A stretch of DNA of 64,000 nt from Mesorhizobium sp. 65-26 (GTDB lineage Bacteria; Pseudomonadota; Alphaproteobacteria; Rhizobiales; Rhizobiaceae), in assembly GCA_001899205.1 (NCBI GenBank), contig MKVL01000012.1, forward strand, positions 161,903-225,902, given 5' to 3'. Below the pieces are notes generated by a model. The model was not told the origin of the DNA, did not search any database, and saw nothing but the letters and a program-made list of their open reading frames with translations. Both the position numbers and the translations under genes were made by a program. This document shows, piece after piece, positions 54,551-62,857 of the stretch; the stretch's first letter is position 1, and the number at the start of each line of letters is the position of its first letter.

Positions 54551-55615
54551 TTACTGCGCGGCCTTGATCTCGCTGACGATCTTCGCGTAATCGCGCTGGG
54601 CTTCGCCGACGTCACGCAATTGTTCGAACTTGACGAGATCGGCCACGGGCATTGCCATGTTGGGGAACTTGGCGAGAAAATCCGCCGGCAGGCTTTCCAT
54701 GGCCGGCTTGTTTGGCACCTTGTAGTCGATGTTCTGCGCCGCCCAGGCGTGGTTCTTGGCGTCGAGCATGAAGTTGATGAACTTGAAGGCGGCGTCCTTG
54801 TTCTGCGACGCCTTCATGACGACCATCGTGTCGACCCAGAGGTCGGAGCCTTCCTTCGGGATGACGTATTTGATCTCCGGCTTCTCGGCGATGCCGTAAT
54901 TGCACCAGCCGTCCCAGGCCTGCACCATCAGCGCCTCGCCGGACACCAGCTTCGAATAGAAGGTGGTGTCGTCATAGGCGAGCAGCGTCTTCTTGGCCGA
55001 GATCAGCAGGTCCTTCACCTCGGCGAGCTTTGCAGGGTCGGTCTCGTTGACGGAAAAGCCCTTGTCGAGCTGGCCTGCGGCGAGCAGCCAACGGTCGGTC
55101 GCCAGCATCGTCGTCTTGCCCTTGAGCTCGTCGGAGGGCGCCAGAAGATCGTTCCAGCTCGTCGGCGCCGCCTTCATGAGGTCGGAGCGGTAGCACAGGC
55201 CGGTGGTGCCCCAGGTGTAGGGGACGGAAAAGGCGTTGCCCACGTCGTGCGGAAGCCTGGTCGCTTCCGGGTAGAGATTGGCGAGGTTGGGGATCTTGGC
55301 GTGATCGATCGGCTCGGTCAGGCCGAGCTTGTTCAGTACCTCGGCGAAAGGCGAGGAAACGAAGACCACGTCATAGCCCTTGCCGCCGGAGGCGACGAGC
55401 TTGCCCATGATCTCCTCATTGGTGGCGTGCACCACCACTTCGCCGGCAACGCCCGTCTCGGCCTTGAAGGCCGTCATGGCGTCGGGGGCCATGTAGCCAT
55501 CCCAGTTGGAAATGACGAGATCGGCGGCGGCGGCTGGCAGCGACAGGGCCAGTGCAAGGCCGAGCGCGATCGAAGACGTTCTCAGCGAACGATACCGCAA
55601 AGCGGTGGCGGTCAT
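54551..55615 (-). CDS. Extracellular solute-binding protein, PotD/PotF-like (system 2)
   Basis: A 354-residue periplasmic protein with a Sec signal (SSIALGLALALSLPAAAA, cleavage near residue 29). The mature domain has DLVISNWDGYMAPDAMTAFKAETG, then VDTMVVMKASQNKDAAFKFINFMLDAKNHA, typical of PotD/PotF. ATG 55615 is used, with GGGAG upstream; a frame to 55906 has no family-like N-terminus. It is the first gene of the minus-strand unit (transporter, glycosyltransferase A, cupins, aldehyde dehydrogenase) and is divergent from the GntR gene. Confidence 0.93.
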   Translation of the reverse strand: MTATALRYRSLRTSSIALGLALALSLPAAAADLVISNWDGYMAPDAMTAFKAETGVAGEVVVHATNEEIMGKLVASGGKGYDVVFVSSPFAEVLNKLGLTEPIDHAKIPNLANLYPEATRLPHDVGNAFSVPYTWGTTGLCYRSDLMKAAPTSWNDLLAPSDELKGKTTMLATDRWLLAAGQLDKGFSVNETDPAKLAEVKDLLISAKKTLLAYDDTTFYSKLVSGEALMVQAWDGWCNYGIAEKPEIKYVIPKEGSDLWVDTMVVMKASQNKDAAFKFINFMLDAKNHAWAAQNIDYKVPNKPAMESLPADFLAKFPNMAMPVADLVKFEQLRDVGEAQRDYAKIVSEIKAAQ

Positions 55616-55727
55616 GGCGGACTCCCATTCCGGTTGATCGTCGAAATCTTGTGCGGACCGGGGCTCGCGGCTCTGCCGCGGTTCCGATCCCTGTTCCCTC
55701 GGTCTTTTTGTCGCCGATTGCACTGAC

Positions 55728-55755
55728 AGTACTATTGCAGAAAAAAGTACGTCAA
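55728..55755 (-). promoter_or_regulatory. Possible promoter and operator of transporter system 2
   Basis: On the minus strand TTGACG (55750-55755) looks like a -35 element, with TAGTACT about 16 bases on as a weak -10. The element AGTAC occurs on both sides of an AT-rich core (55728-55750). It lies 113 bases before the potD-like start, in the region shared with the GntR gene. Confidence 0.3.
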
Positions 55756-55829
55756 TCCATAATTTGGCGGGTGGCTGAGGAATCTCGCCGGTTGCGTCCG
55801 CAACGGCGATCGGTCTAACCATCACGGAC

Positions 55830-56789
55830 ATGCCCGTCCCGAGAAGTGTCATGCAAGCGGCAGCCAGGCGACCTCGCACCAACCATCTCGATCTCGCGCA
55901 GCGCATCCTGGATGTGGCGCGGCAGCGCGGCTTCGAGCCCGGTACTCATTTGCCGGAACAGCAGATCGCCTCCTTGTGCAGCGTTTCGCGGACCCCGGTC
56001 CGGGCGGCCTTGCGGCTGCTGGCCGAACAGGGCGTGGTGCAGTGGGAGGCCGCCACCGGCTATCGTCTCGCCGTCGACCTCGCCGCCCAGGCGGCCGTGA
56101 CCACCGAATTGCCCGCCGCCGAAGAGGATGAGCTCGCCGAAGCGATCCTGCGCGACCGCTCGGCGCGGCGGCTGGACCAGACCGTGACCGCCAGCGGGTT
56201 GATGCGGCGGTACAATGCGGATCGTAAGACGGTACTAAAAGCACTCACGAGACTGACTGACGAGAATCTGCTCGACCGCGCGCCCGGCCAGTCCTGGCTG
56301 TTTCGCCGGGCGCCGGACGATCCGGAAGCGCAGGGCGAGAGCTACGAGTTTCGCCTTTTGCTGGAGCCGGCCGCATTGCTCGCGCCGGGCTTCCGCCTCG
56401 ACGGCGCCCGCGCGGCGGCGCTGCGGCAGGGCATGGAGGCGCTGGCGGCGTTGCCCGACCCCGCGTTCGACACCAGGGAATTCCAGCGGCTCGACATCGA
56501 GTTCCACGGCATGATCGCCGACGGCTCGGCCAATCGTTTCATCACCGATGCGCTCTCCGACCACTTGCGGCTGCGCCGGCTGCCCGGCATCTATGCGGGC
56601 ATCAACGTCTTCAGGCTGAAGCAGTCCCTGCGCGAGCATCTGACCATTCTCGACCATCTGGAAAGCCGGCAGTACGAGGTGGCGGCCGATCTGTTGCGTG
56701 TGCATCTGCGGCTGTCGCGCAGCCAGCGGCCGCAAGCGGCCAGCCGGGGCGCGCCGGCCCTGTTCGGCATGATCAGCCGGCCGGATTGA
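55830..56789 (+). CDS. GntR/FadR-family regulator with a second winged-helix segment
   Basis: A 319-residue regulator. The N-terminal GntR winged helix is LPEQQIASLCSVSRTPVRAALRLLAEQGVV (about 44-73). A second winged-helix-like segment follows (about 120-165, ASGLMRRYNADRKTVLKALTRLTDENLL), and a C-terminal FCD-type ligand domain (LDIEFHGMIADGSANRFITDAL) ends it. It probably controls its own operon (with glycosyltransferase B, the ligase and the oxidase) and the divergent transporter unit. Its stop overlaps the glycosyltransferase B start. Confidence 0.9.
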   Translation: MPVPRSVMQAAARRPRTNHLDLAQRILDVARQRGFEPGTHLPEQQIASLCSVSRTPVRAALRLLAEQGVVQWEAATGYRLAVDLAAQAAVTTELPAAEEDELAEAILRDRSARRLDQTVTASGLMRRYNADRKTVLKALTRLTDENLLDRAPGQSWLFRRAPDDPEAQGESYEFRLLLEPAALLAPGFRLDGARAAALRQGMEALAALPDPAFDTREFQRLDIEFHGMIADGSANRFITDALSDHLRLRRLPGIYAGINVFRLKQSLREHLTILDHLESRQYEVAADLLRVHLRLSRSQRPQAASRGAPALFGMISRPD

Positions 56790-58078
56790 TGAACCGCATG
56801 CGCAAGCCGAACCCGACGATCGCGTTGTTTCCCGAAGCGAGTTTCGGCGCGGCGCTGAACTGCGTCGGCATCGCGCAGGCGCTGCGCGCCCGTGGCGCGC
56901 GGCCGGTGTTCATCTGCCATGCCGGCTTCACCGGCGTGTTCGCCGATTACGGCTTTCAGGAATACCAACTGCCGACCGAGGACCGGTTGAGCGACAGCGA
57001 ACGGCAGAGCTACTGGCAGGCTTTCGTGCGTCGGCACCTGCCGCATTTTCGGCTGAGCCCGGCCGACCAGCTCGAGACCTATGTCGCGCCGACCTGGGAA
57101 GCGATCGTCGATACGGCCGTCGACGCCGAGGCGCCGCTCCGGCAATTGCTGGCGCGGCTGAAACCCGACGCCGTGGTGCTCGACAACGTCATCATGTTCC
57201 CGGCCATCGCCGCGTCCGGCTGTCCGTGGGTGCGCGTCGTTTCCTGCGCCGAGACCGAGCTTCCGGACGCCAATGTGCCGCCCTATCTGTCCGGCCTTGC
57301 CACCGGCGACGCCGCCCGCGCCGCCTTCGAACGGCGCTATCTCGCGGCGGTTGCCCCCGCGCATGAAAGGTTCAACCGGCTGCGCGCCGAGGCGGGACTG
57401 GCGCCGCTGCCCAAGGGGTCGTTCCTGGAGGCCTCGCCGGATCTCAACCTGCTGCTCACGCCCTCGATCGTGCGGCGCGAGCGAACCGAGCCGCTCGATC
57501 CGGATCGCTTCGTCTATCTCGAAGGCTGCGTGCGTTCGGAAGGGCCGTTCGAGGTGCCGGTCTTCCCGCGCGACGGCGGCCCCCTGGTCTATCTCAGCTT
57601 CGGCAGCCTCGGCGCCATGGATGTCGGACTGATCGAACGCATGCTGGCCGTGTTCGACAGGCTGCCGGCGCGCTTCATAGTCAATGTCGGCGGCCTGCGT
57701 GACGCCTATCGCGCGGTGCCGGACAATGTCTATCTCGACGCCTGGTTTCCGCAGCCTTCGGTGGTGGCGAAGTCCGATCTGTTCATCCACCATGGCGGCA
57801 ACAACAGTTTTTGCGAGGCGCTGCGCTTCGGCGTGCCGTCGCTGATCATGCCCTACTGCTGGGACGGGCACGACAATGCGCGCCGCGCCGAGGAGACCGG
57901 CGTCGGCAACCATCTCAGCCGCGACGGCTGGACAGAGGGAGTACTGGAAAGAGCCATTGTCGGCCTGCTGGCCGACGATGCCATGCGCGCCCGCCTCAGG
58001 GAGAATGCAGCCCATATGGCGCTGAAACCCGGAACGGACGTGGCCGCGCAAGCGATACTCTCCCTGATACGGACATGA
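56789..58078 (+). CDS. GT1-type (UGT-like) glycosyltransferase B
   Basis: A 429-residue paralogue of the glycosyltransferase at 50348-51622. It shares FPEASFGAALNCVGIAQAL, FVYLEGCVRSEGP, YLSFGSLGAMDVGLIERML, HHGGNNSFCEALRFG and WDGHDNARRAEETG. The ATG begins at the last base of the GntR stop, and its own stop overlaps the ligase ATG (ATGA), so it is locked into one operon with a regulator, a gamma-glutamyl-amine ligase and an amine oxidase. Its acceptor is unknown. Confidence 0.9.
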   Translation: MNRMRKPNPTIALFPEASFGAALNCVGIAQALRARGARPVFICHAGFTGVFADYGFQEYQLPTEDRLSDSERQSYWQAFVRRHLPHFRLSPADQLETYVAPTWEAIVDTAVDAEAPLRQLLARLKPDAVVLDNVIMFPAIAASGCPWVRVVSCAETELPDANVPPYLSGLATGDAARAAFERRYLAAVAPAHERFNRLRAEAGLAPLPKGSFLEASPDLNLLLTPSIVRRERTEPLDPDRFVYLEGCVRSEGPFEVPVFPRDGGPLVYLSFGSLGAMDVGLIERMLAVFDRLPARFIVNVGGLRDAYRAVPDNVYLDAWFPQPSVVAKSDLFIHHGGNNSFCEALRFGVPSLIMPYCWDGHDNARRAEETGVGNHLSRDGWTEGVLERAIVGLLADDAMRARLRENAAHMALKPGTDVAAQAILSLIRT

Positions 58079-59460
58079 ACGAAATGCCTGACAAGATCAC
58101 GAATACCGCGACGACCTCCAGCGACCCGGAGGCCTGGCTGGCCCGGCACGGCATCAACGAGGTCGAATGCCTGGTGCCCGACATGAACGGCGTGCTGCGC
58201 GGCAAGACGCTGCCGACAGCCAAATTCCTCAAGGCGCTGGAAGACCGCGCGCTCTATCTGCCGAGCAGCGCCTTCCTGGTGAGCATCGATGGCCGCTATT
58301 CCGGCTCGGTCGACGAGGGCTTTGCCTATTCGGATCCGGACATGCGCATGGTGCCCGACGTCTCGACGCTTTGCCTGGCGCCCGGTGCCGGCGCTGGCAA
58401 GGCCTATGTCTTCGCCGATGCCTTCCACATGGACGGCCGGCCATGGACGGCCTCGCCGCGCCATGTGCTGCGCGCCGTGCTCGATCTTTATCGCCGGCGC
58501 GGCTGGCGCGCCGTGGTGGCGCCCGAACTCGAGTTCTACCTTACGGCGCCCAATCCCGATCCGGACCGGCCGCTGACCGCGCCGGTCGGCGCCAATGGCC
58601 GCGCCGAGGCCGTGCAGCATCCCTACGACATGGCCGCGCTCGAGGAATTCGAACCGGTGATCCGGCGCGTCTACGACTATGCCGCCGCCGCGGGCCTGCC
58701 GCTCGACACGCTGATCCACGAATCGGGGACGGCGCAGCTGGAGATCAACTTCCTGCATGGCGACGCCTTGCCGCTGGCCGACAAGGTGCTTCTGTTCAAG
58801 CGGCTGACGCGTCAGGCCGCGCAGCAATGCGGCATGCACGCCACCTTCATGGCCAAGCCGATCGCAGAGCAGGCCGGGAGCTCGATGCATCTGCACATGT
58901 CGGTCGTCGACGAGGCCGGCAACACGCTGTTTGCCGGCAAGGACGATGCCGATACCGAGATGTTCGGCCACTTCATTGGCGGGTTGCAGAAATACGTCCC
59001 CGAGATCATGCCGCTGTTCGCGCCGAACGTGAATTCGTTCCGGCGCATCCGGCCGAACCACAGCGCGCCGGCCAATATCGAATGGTCGCACGACAACCGC
59101 TCCTGCGGCCTTCGTGTGCCGGCTGGCGGGCGTGCCGCGCGGCGGGTGGAAAACCGGCTGCCGGGCGCGGATTGCAATCCCTATCTGGCGATCGCCGGTT
59201 CGCTGCTCGCCGGCTATCTCGGCGTCGAGGAGAAGCTGGCGCGGTCGGCCGAAGCTTCGGGCAATGCCTACAAGGTCAAGAGCACTCTGCCGAAGACCAT
59301 GGAAGAAGCGCTCGACCGGTTCGCGGCCTGCGACCCGGTGCGAAACCTGCTCGGCGAGGATTTCTTCCAGACCTATCTGCGCGTCAAGAGCGTGGAGCTC
59401 GACCTGTTCCAGGGCGTGGTCACGTCCTGGGAACGCGACCATCTGCTGCTCAAGGTGTGA
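58075..59460 (+). CDS. Glutamine synthetase-like gamma-glutamyl-amine ligase (PuuA-like)
   Basis: A 461-residue enzyme of the type I/III glutamine synthetase superfamily, in the branch that makes gamma-glutamyl amides. Glutamate- and ATP-site blocks are VAPELEFYL, GTAQLEINFLHGDAL, SSMHLHMSV, NSFRRIRPNHSAP and RVENRLPGADCNPYLAIAGSLLAG. The adenylylation Tyr region of housekeeping GlnA is absent. It would ligate glutamate to an amine in the first catabolic step. It overlaps glycosyltransferase B by four bases and is followed after two bases by the oxidase. Confidence 0.92.
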   Translation: MNEMPDKITNTATTSSDPEAWLARHGINEVECLVPDMNGVLRGKTLPTAKFLKALEDRALYLPSSAFLVSIDGRYSGSVDEGFAYSDPDMRMVPDVSTLCLAPGAGAGKAYVFADAFHMDGRPWTASPRHVLRAVLDLYRRRGWRAVVAPELEFYLTAPNPDPDRPLTAPVGANGRAEAVQHPYDMAALEEFEPVIRRVYDYAAAAGLPLDTLIHESGTAQLEINFLHGDALPLADKVLLFKRLTRQAAQQCGMHATFMAKPIAEQAGSSMHLHMSVVDEAGNTLFAGKDDADTEMFGHFIGGLQKYVPEIMPLFAPNVNSFRRIRPNHSAPANIEWSHDNRSCGLRVPAGGRAARRVENRLPGADCNPYLAIAGSLLAGYLGVEEKLARSAEASGNAYKVKSTLPKTMEEALDRFAACDPVRNLLGEDFFQTYLRVKSVELDLFQGVVTSWERDHLLLKV

Positions 59461-59462
59461 CC

Positions 59463-60758
59463 ATGGCTTCGACGGGCTTCAATTCCGGCCTCGACATCGG
59501 CAAGTCCTACTATGTCGCGACCGCGGCTCCGGCGGTCGTTCATCCGGCCTTGCAGGGCGAGGTCGAGGCCGATCTCGTGGTTGTCGGTGGCGGCTGCACC
59601 GGCCTTTCCGCCGCGCTCCACGCCGCCGAGCGCGGGCTGAAGGTCGTGCTGCTCGAAGGCGGCAGGATCGGCTGGGGCGCTTCGGGCCGCAATGGCGGCC
59701 AGATGATCCCGGGCCTGCGCAAGGGCGCCAAGGGATTGGTCAGGAGCTTTGGGCCCGAACGCGCCAAGGCGCTGTTCGATCTGGCCTTCGAGGCGCGCGG
59801 CCTGGTGCTCGACATCATCGAGCGCCATGCCATTGATTGCGATCTCCGGCTGACCGGTCATCTGGTCGGCGCGGTCAGCGCCTCGGATCTGCGGGATCTC
59901 GAGGAGGAGGCGGAATGCCTCGCCAAGGTGATGAATTTCCCGCATGTCGAGATGCTTTCTGCTGGGCAGGCGCGCGGCATCGTCAATTCGCCCTATCAAG
60001 GCGCGATGCTGGAAAAGCTCGGCGGCCACATGCATCCGCTGAACTACACACTGGGCCTGGCCCGCGCGGCCGTAGCCGCGGGCGTGACCATCCACGAAAA
60101 CTCGGTCGCGACCCGCCTCGATCGCGAGCCCTCGATCCGCGTCTCGACGGCGAAAGGCTCGGTGCGGGCACGCCACGCCGTTCTTGCCGGCGACGCGCTT
60201 CTCAAGGGGCTGGAGCCGCGCGTCAACAGCCGCATCATGCCGGTCGGCAACTATATCATCGCCACGGAGCCGCTCGCCGACGCCGCGGAGGTGATCCCCG
60301 GCAATGTCGCCGTCTCCGACACGCGTTTCGTGGTCAACTATTTCAGGCTGTCAGCGGACGGGCGCATGCTGTTCGGCGGCGGCGAGCGCTACACGCCGTC
60401 GCCGCCGGCCGACATCGCCGGTTTCGTGCGGCCGCATATGGAGAACACCTTTCCGCAACTGCGCGGCCGCCGCATCGAACATGCCTGGGGCGGGCTGGTG
60501 TCGGTCACGACGTCCCGGCTGCCGCATGTCGGTCACTATGGCGAGGTCTATTTCGCGCATGGCTATTCCGGCAAGGGCGTCATCCTGTCGACCCTGTCGG
60601 GCAAGCTGCTCGCCGAGGCGATTACCGGCGATGCCGCGCGGCTCGACCTGTTCTCGACGCTGAGCCCGCTGCCATTCCCGGGCGGCACGGCACTGCGCGG
60701 CCCGCTCTATGTGCTGGGCATGCTGTGGTACGCGATGCGCGACCGCCTCAAGCATTGA
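59463..60758 (+). CDS. FAD-dependent amine oxidase (PuuB/DAO-family)
   Basis: A 431-residue flavoprotein oxidase. The FAD loop is LVVVGGGCTGLSAALHAAERG (about 36-56), then GRIGWGASGRNGGQ, a motif typical of gamma-glutamylputrescine oxidase. The C-terminal YFAHGYSGKGVILSTLSGKLLAEAI is also typical. It would oxidise the gamma-glutamyl-amine to an aldehyde, ammonia and peroxide, feeding the aldehyde dehydrogenase. It is the last gene of the GntR operon. Confidence 0.92.
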   Translation: MASTGFNSGLDIGKSYYVATAAPAVVHPALQGEVEADLVVVGGGCTGLSAALHAAERGLKVVLLEGGRIGWGASGRNGGQMIPGLRKGAKGLVRSFGPERAKALFDLAFEARGLVLDIIERHAIDCDLRLTGHLVGAVSASDLRDLEEEAECLAKVMNFPHVEMLSAGQARGIVNSPYQGAMLEKLGGHMHPLNYTLGLARAAVAAGVTIHENSVATRLDREPSIRVSTAKGSVRARHAVLAGDALLKGLEPRVNSRIMPVGNYIIATEPLADAAEVIPGNVAVSDTRFVVNYFRLSADGRMLFGGGERYTPSPPADIAGFVRPHMENTFPQLRGRRIEHAWGGLVSVTTSRLPHVGHYGEVYFAHGYSGKGVILSTLSGKLLAEAITGDAARLDLFSTLSPLPFPGGTALRGPLYVLGMLWYAMRDRLKH

Positions 60759-60847
60759 GCGAATGGTGGATGTCGGAACCAGGGCGATTCGACTTCGAGT
60801 CCTAAGTCGTCGATGCAGGCGCTGCCCCCACCTCCTGCCGGCATCCT

Positions 60848-60869
60848 CTCCCCGTATAGGGACGGGGAG
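60848..60869. repeat. Dispersed palindrome CTCCCCGT-N6-ACGGGGAG
   Basis: A perfect 8-bp stem with loop ATAGGG, in the region between the amine oxidase and IclR genes. It belongs to the same family as 17895-17920 and 60941-60960. Confidence 0.7.
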
Positions 60870-60940
60870 CGGGGCGCTGCCATCGACGGTTTCGCCAGTC
60901 GTCAACGCTGCCGAAGAACGCTAGCGCCGCGGCCAGCTTT

Positions 60941-61002
60941 TTCTCCCCGTACGGGGAGAAATGCCCGGCAGGGCAATGAGGGGCGGCGCCAGCGTTGGCG
61001 GG
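60941..61002. repeat. Dispersed ~60-bp repeat, copy B
   Basis: A 20-base perfect palindrome (TTCTCCCCGT with ACGGGGAGAA) is followed by CCCGGCAGGGCAATGAGG and GGCGGC. It matches the element at 11385-11447 closely over its second half. The two copies are about 49 kb apart. Confidence 0.7.
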
Positions 61003-61029
61003 TTGGGTGCACCGCCATAACGACTTCAA

Positions 61030-61800
61030 TCAGACGACGAAGAAATCCTCGATCCGCCGCCTTGCGTCGAGCAGGACGGGCAGGATCTCCCGCTCCATTT
61101 CGGCCACCGAAAAACGCGCCGACTGGGTCGAGACGTTGAGCGCCGCGACGATGCCGCCGGCGCGGTCGCGGATCGGCGCGGCGATCGAGCGCAGGCCGGG
61201 TTCCAGTTCCCCATCGACGATGGCGAAGCCCTTGGTCCTTGCCTCGCCGATGGCGGCGGCCAGCGCGCGCCTGTCGGTGAGGGTCTTCGGCGTTCGCCGC
61301 TCAAGCGCTGCCTGGCCAAGGAATGCCTGGAGTTCGTCCTCCGCAAGGCCGCCGAGCAGGACCCGTCCCATCGATGTGCAATAGGCCGGCAGTCGTGTGC
61401 CGATGTCGAGCGAGACGCTGAGGATGCGGCGGCCGGGAATGCGGGCGACATAGACGACGTCCTGGCCCGACAGCACGGCGGCGTTGCAGGCCTCGTCGAA
61501 CCTGGCCGCCACCTCACGCATGATCGGTGTCGCGAAAGTCCACAGCGAAGCGCCGCCGAGCCATGTGCGCGCCACGGTCAGAAGGCGCGGCGACAGCGAA
61601 AACCGCCGGCCCGACTGCGAAGCGTAGCCGGTCGCGGTCAGCGTCAGCAGGAAGCGGCGCGCGCCGGCACGGGTCAGTCCGGCCGCCTCGGCCATCTCGG
61701 TCAGCGTCATGCCCTGGGGATGCCTGGCCAGGATCTCCATCACCTGCAGGCCGCGCTCCAGCGATCCGACATGGTCGCGCGATGTTGCTTCCTGGTCCAT
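61030..61800 (-). CDS. IclR-family regulator
   Basis: A 256-residue IclR-type regulator of the PcaU/PobR/PcaR group. The HTH is GMTLTEMAEAAGLTRAGARRFLLTLTATGYA (about 28-58), and the effector domain has LDIGTRLPAYCTSMGRVLLGG and GFAIVDGELEPGLRSIAAPIRDRAG. ATG 61800 is used, with GAGGGGCGGA upstream. It is divergent from the CoA-transferase genes, so it probably regulates them in response to an aromatic-pathway intermediate such as beta-ketoadipate. Confidence 0.93.
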   Translation of the reverse strand: MDQEATSRDHVGSLERGLQVMEILARHPQGMTLTEMAEAAGLTRAGARRFLLTLTATGYASQSGRRFSLSPRLLTVARTWLGGASLWTFATPIMREVAARFDEACNAAVLSGQDVVYVARIPGRRILSVSLDIGTRLPAYCTSMGRVLLGGLAEDELQAFLGQAALERRTPKTLTDRRALAAAIGEARTKGFAIVDGELEPGLRSIAAPIRDRAGGIVAALNVSTQSARFSVAEMEREILPVLLDARRRIEDFFVV

Positions 61801-61887
61801 TCCGCCCCTCGCGACTCCAATCAGGGAGGCTGCGCACCATGCGTCCGAAAGCCGCTTCCCGGGCTTCTGCGTGATGCGCCAACGCCG

Positions 61888-61912
61888 TTGCCGGGATTGA
61901 CTCGTCCGGCAA
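61888..61912. promoter_or_regulatory. Inverted repeat TTGCCGG-N11-CCGGCAA
   Basis: A 7-bp dyad in the IclR-CoA-transferase divergent region, nearer the IclR start. It could be a secondary operator or a loop-forming partner of the palindrome at 61947-61961. Confidence 0.4.
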
Positions 61913-61946
61913 AGCCAGCCTAGAAAGTATCGCATAGGAAACAAAA

Positions 61947-61961
61947 GTTCGCAATGCGAAC
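61947..61961. promoter_or_regulatory. Perfect 15-bp palindrome, probable IclR operator
   Basis: GTTCGCAATGCGAAC is a perfect palindrome (7-bp arms, one central base) 38 bases before the CoA-transferase ATG. IclR-type activators of the pca/pob group bind such palindromes near -35 or further upstream. Confidence 0.7.
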
Positions 61962-61999
61962 AAATGCCAATCTGGCAAATCGCCCCGGAGGCCTGTTCG

Positions 62000-62857
62000 A
62001 TGGTCAAGTTCCTGCCGCTCAAGCAGGCTGTCGCGGAAAATCTCAGGGATGGCGACACGGTCGCTTTCGAAGGCTTCACCCATCTGATCCCGACGGCCGC
62101 CGCGCATGAGGCGATCCGCCAGGGCTTCCGCGACCTGACATTGGTGCGCATGACGCCGGACCTGATCTACGACCAGATGATCGGCATGGGCATGGCCAAG
62201 AAGATCGTCTTTTCCTATGTCGGCAACCCGGGCGTCGGCCTGCTCAGGCGCGCCCGCGACGCCATCGAGAACGGCTTCCCGAACCGGATCGAGGTCGAGG
62301 AACATAGCCATGCCGGCATGGCCAACGCCTATGAGGCGGGCGCCGCCGGCCTTCCCTGCGCGGTGTTTCGTGGCTATCGCGGCGCCGGGCTCGCCGAGGT
62401 CAATCCGAACATCCGCTCCGTCACCTGCCCGTTCACCGGCGAGGTCCTGGCCGCCGTTCCGGCGATACGCCCCGACGTCACCTTCATTCACGCGCAGAAG
62501 GCCGACAGGAAGGGAAACGTGCTGGTCGAGGGCATCATCGGCATCCAGAAGGAAGCGGTGTTGGCGGCCAAGCGCGCCGTGGTGACGGTGGAGGAGGTGG
62601 TCGACAATTTCGACGATCTCCATCCGAACCTCACCGTGTTGCCGCGCTGGACGATCGCGGCGATCTCCGTGGTGCCCGGCGGCTCGCATCCGTCCTACGC
62701 ACATGGCTACTACGCGCGCGACAACGCCGCCTATCTCGAATGGGACGAGATCGCCGCCGACCGCGACCGGTTCCAGGCGTGGATGCGCGAGAACGTGCTG
62801 GAGAGAACGGCCGATGATTTCGCGGCCCGGGTCGAGCATCTGAGGAAAGCCGCATGA
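62000..62857 (+). CDS. CoA-transferase subunit A (CatI/PcaI-type)
   Basis: A 285-residue alpha subunit of a succinyl-CoA-dependent CoA transferase, probably 3-oxoadipate CoA-transferase. Clear blocks are AVAENLRDGDTVAFEGFTHLIP, VGNPGVGLLRRARDAIENG and HAQKADRKGNVLVEGIIG. GGAGG lies nine bases before the ATG at 62000. It overlaps the beta subunit by four bases (ATGA). The length fits CatI better than the shorter PcaI. Confidence 0.9.
   Translation: MVKFLPLKQAVAENLRDGDTVAFEGFTHLIPTAAAHEAIRQGFRDLTLVRMTPDLIYDQMIGMGMAKKIVFSYVGNPGVGLLRRARDAIENGFPNRIEVEEHSHAGMANAYEAGAAGLPCAVFRGYRGAGLAEVNPNIRSVTCPFTGEVLAAVPAIRPDVTFIHAQKADRKGNVLVEGIIGIQKEAVLAAKRAVVTVEEVVDNFDDLHPNLTVLPRWTIAAISVVPGGSHPSYAHGYYARDNAAYLEWDEIAADRDRFQAWMRENVLERTADDFAARVEHLRKAA

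Larger units (their letters stand above)
60759..61029. other. Convergent intergenic region with repeats
   Basis: No coding frame is supported between the oxidase and the IclR gene. The region contains the two CCCCGT palindromes described separately. Confidence 0.55.

Noticed and set aside
47672-60758. The amine island as a recent transfer
   Set aside because: I saw no integrase, tRNA, flanking direct repeat or clear shift in composition, and local codon use looks like that of the neighbours. Formal composition statistics could not be run.
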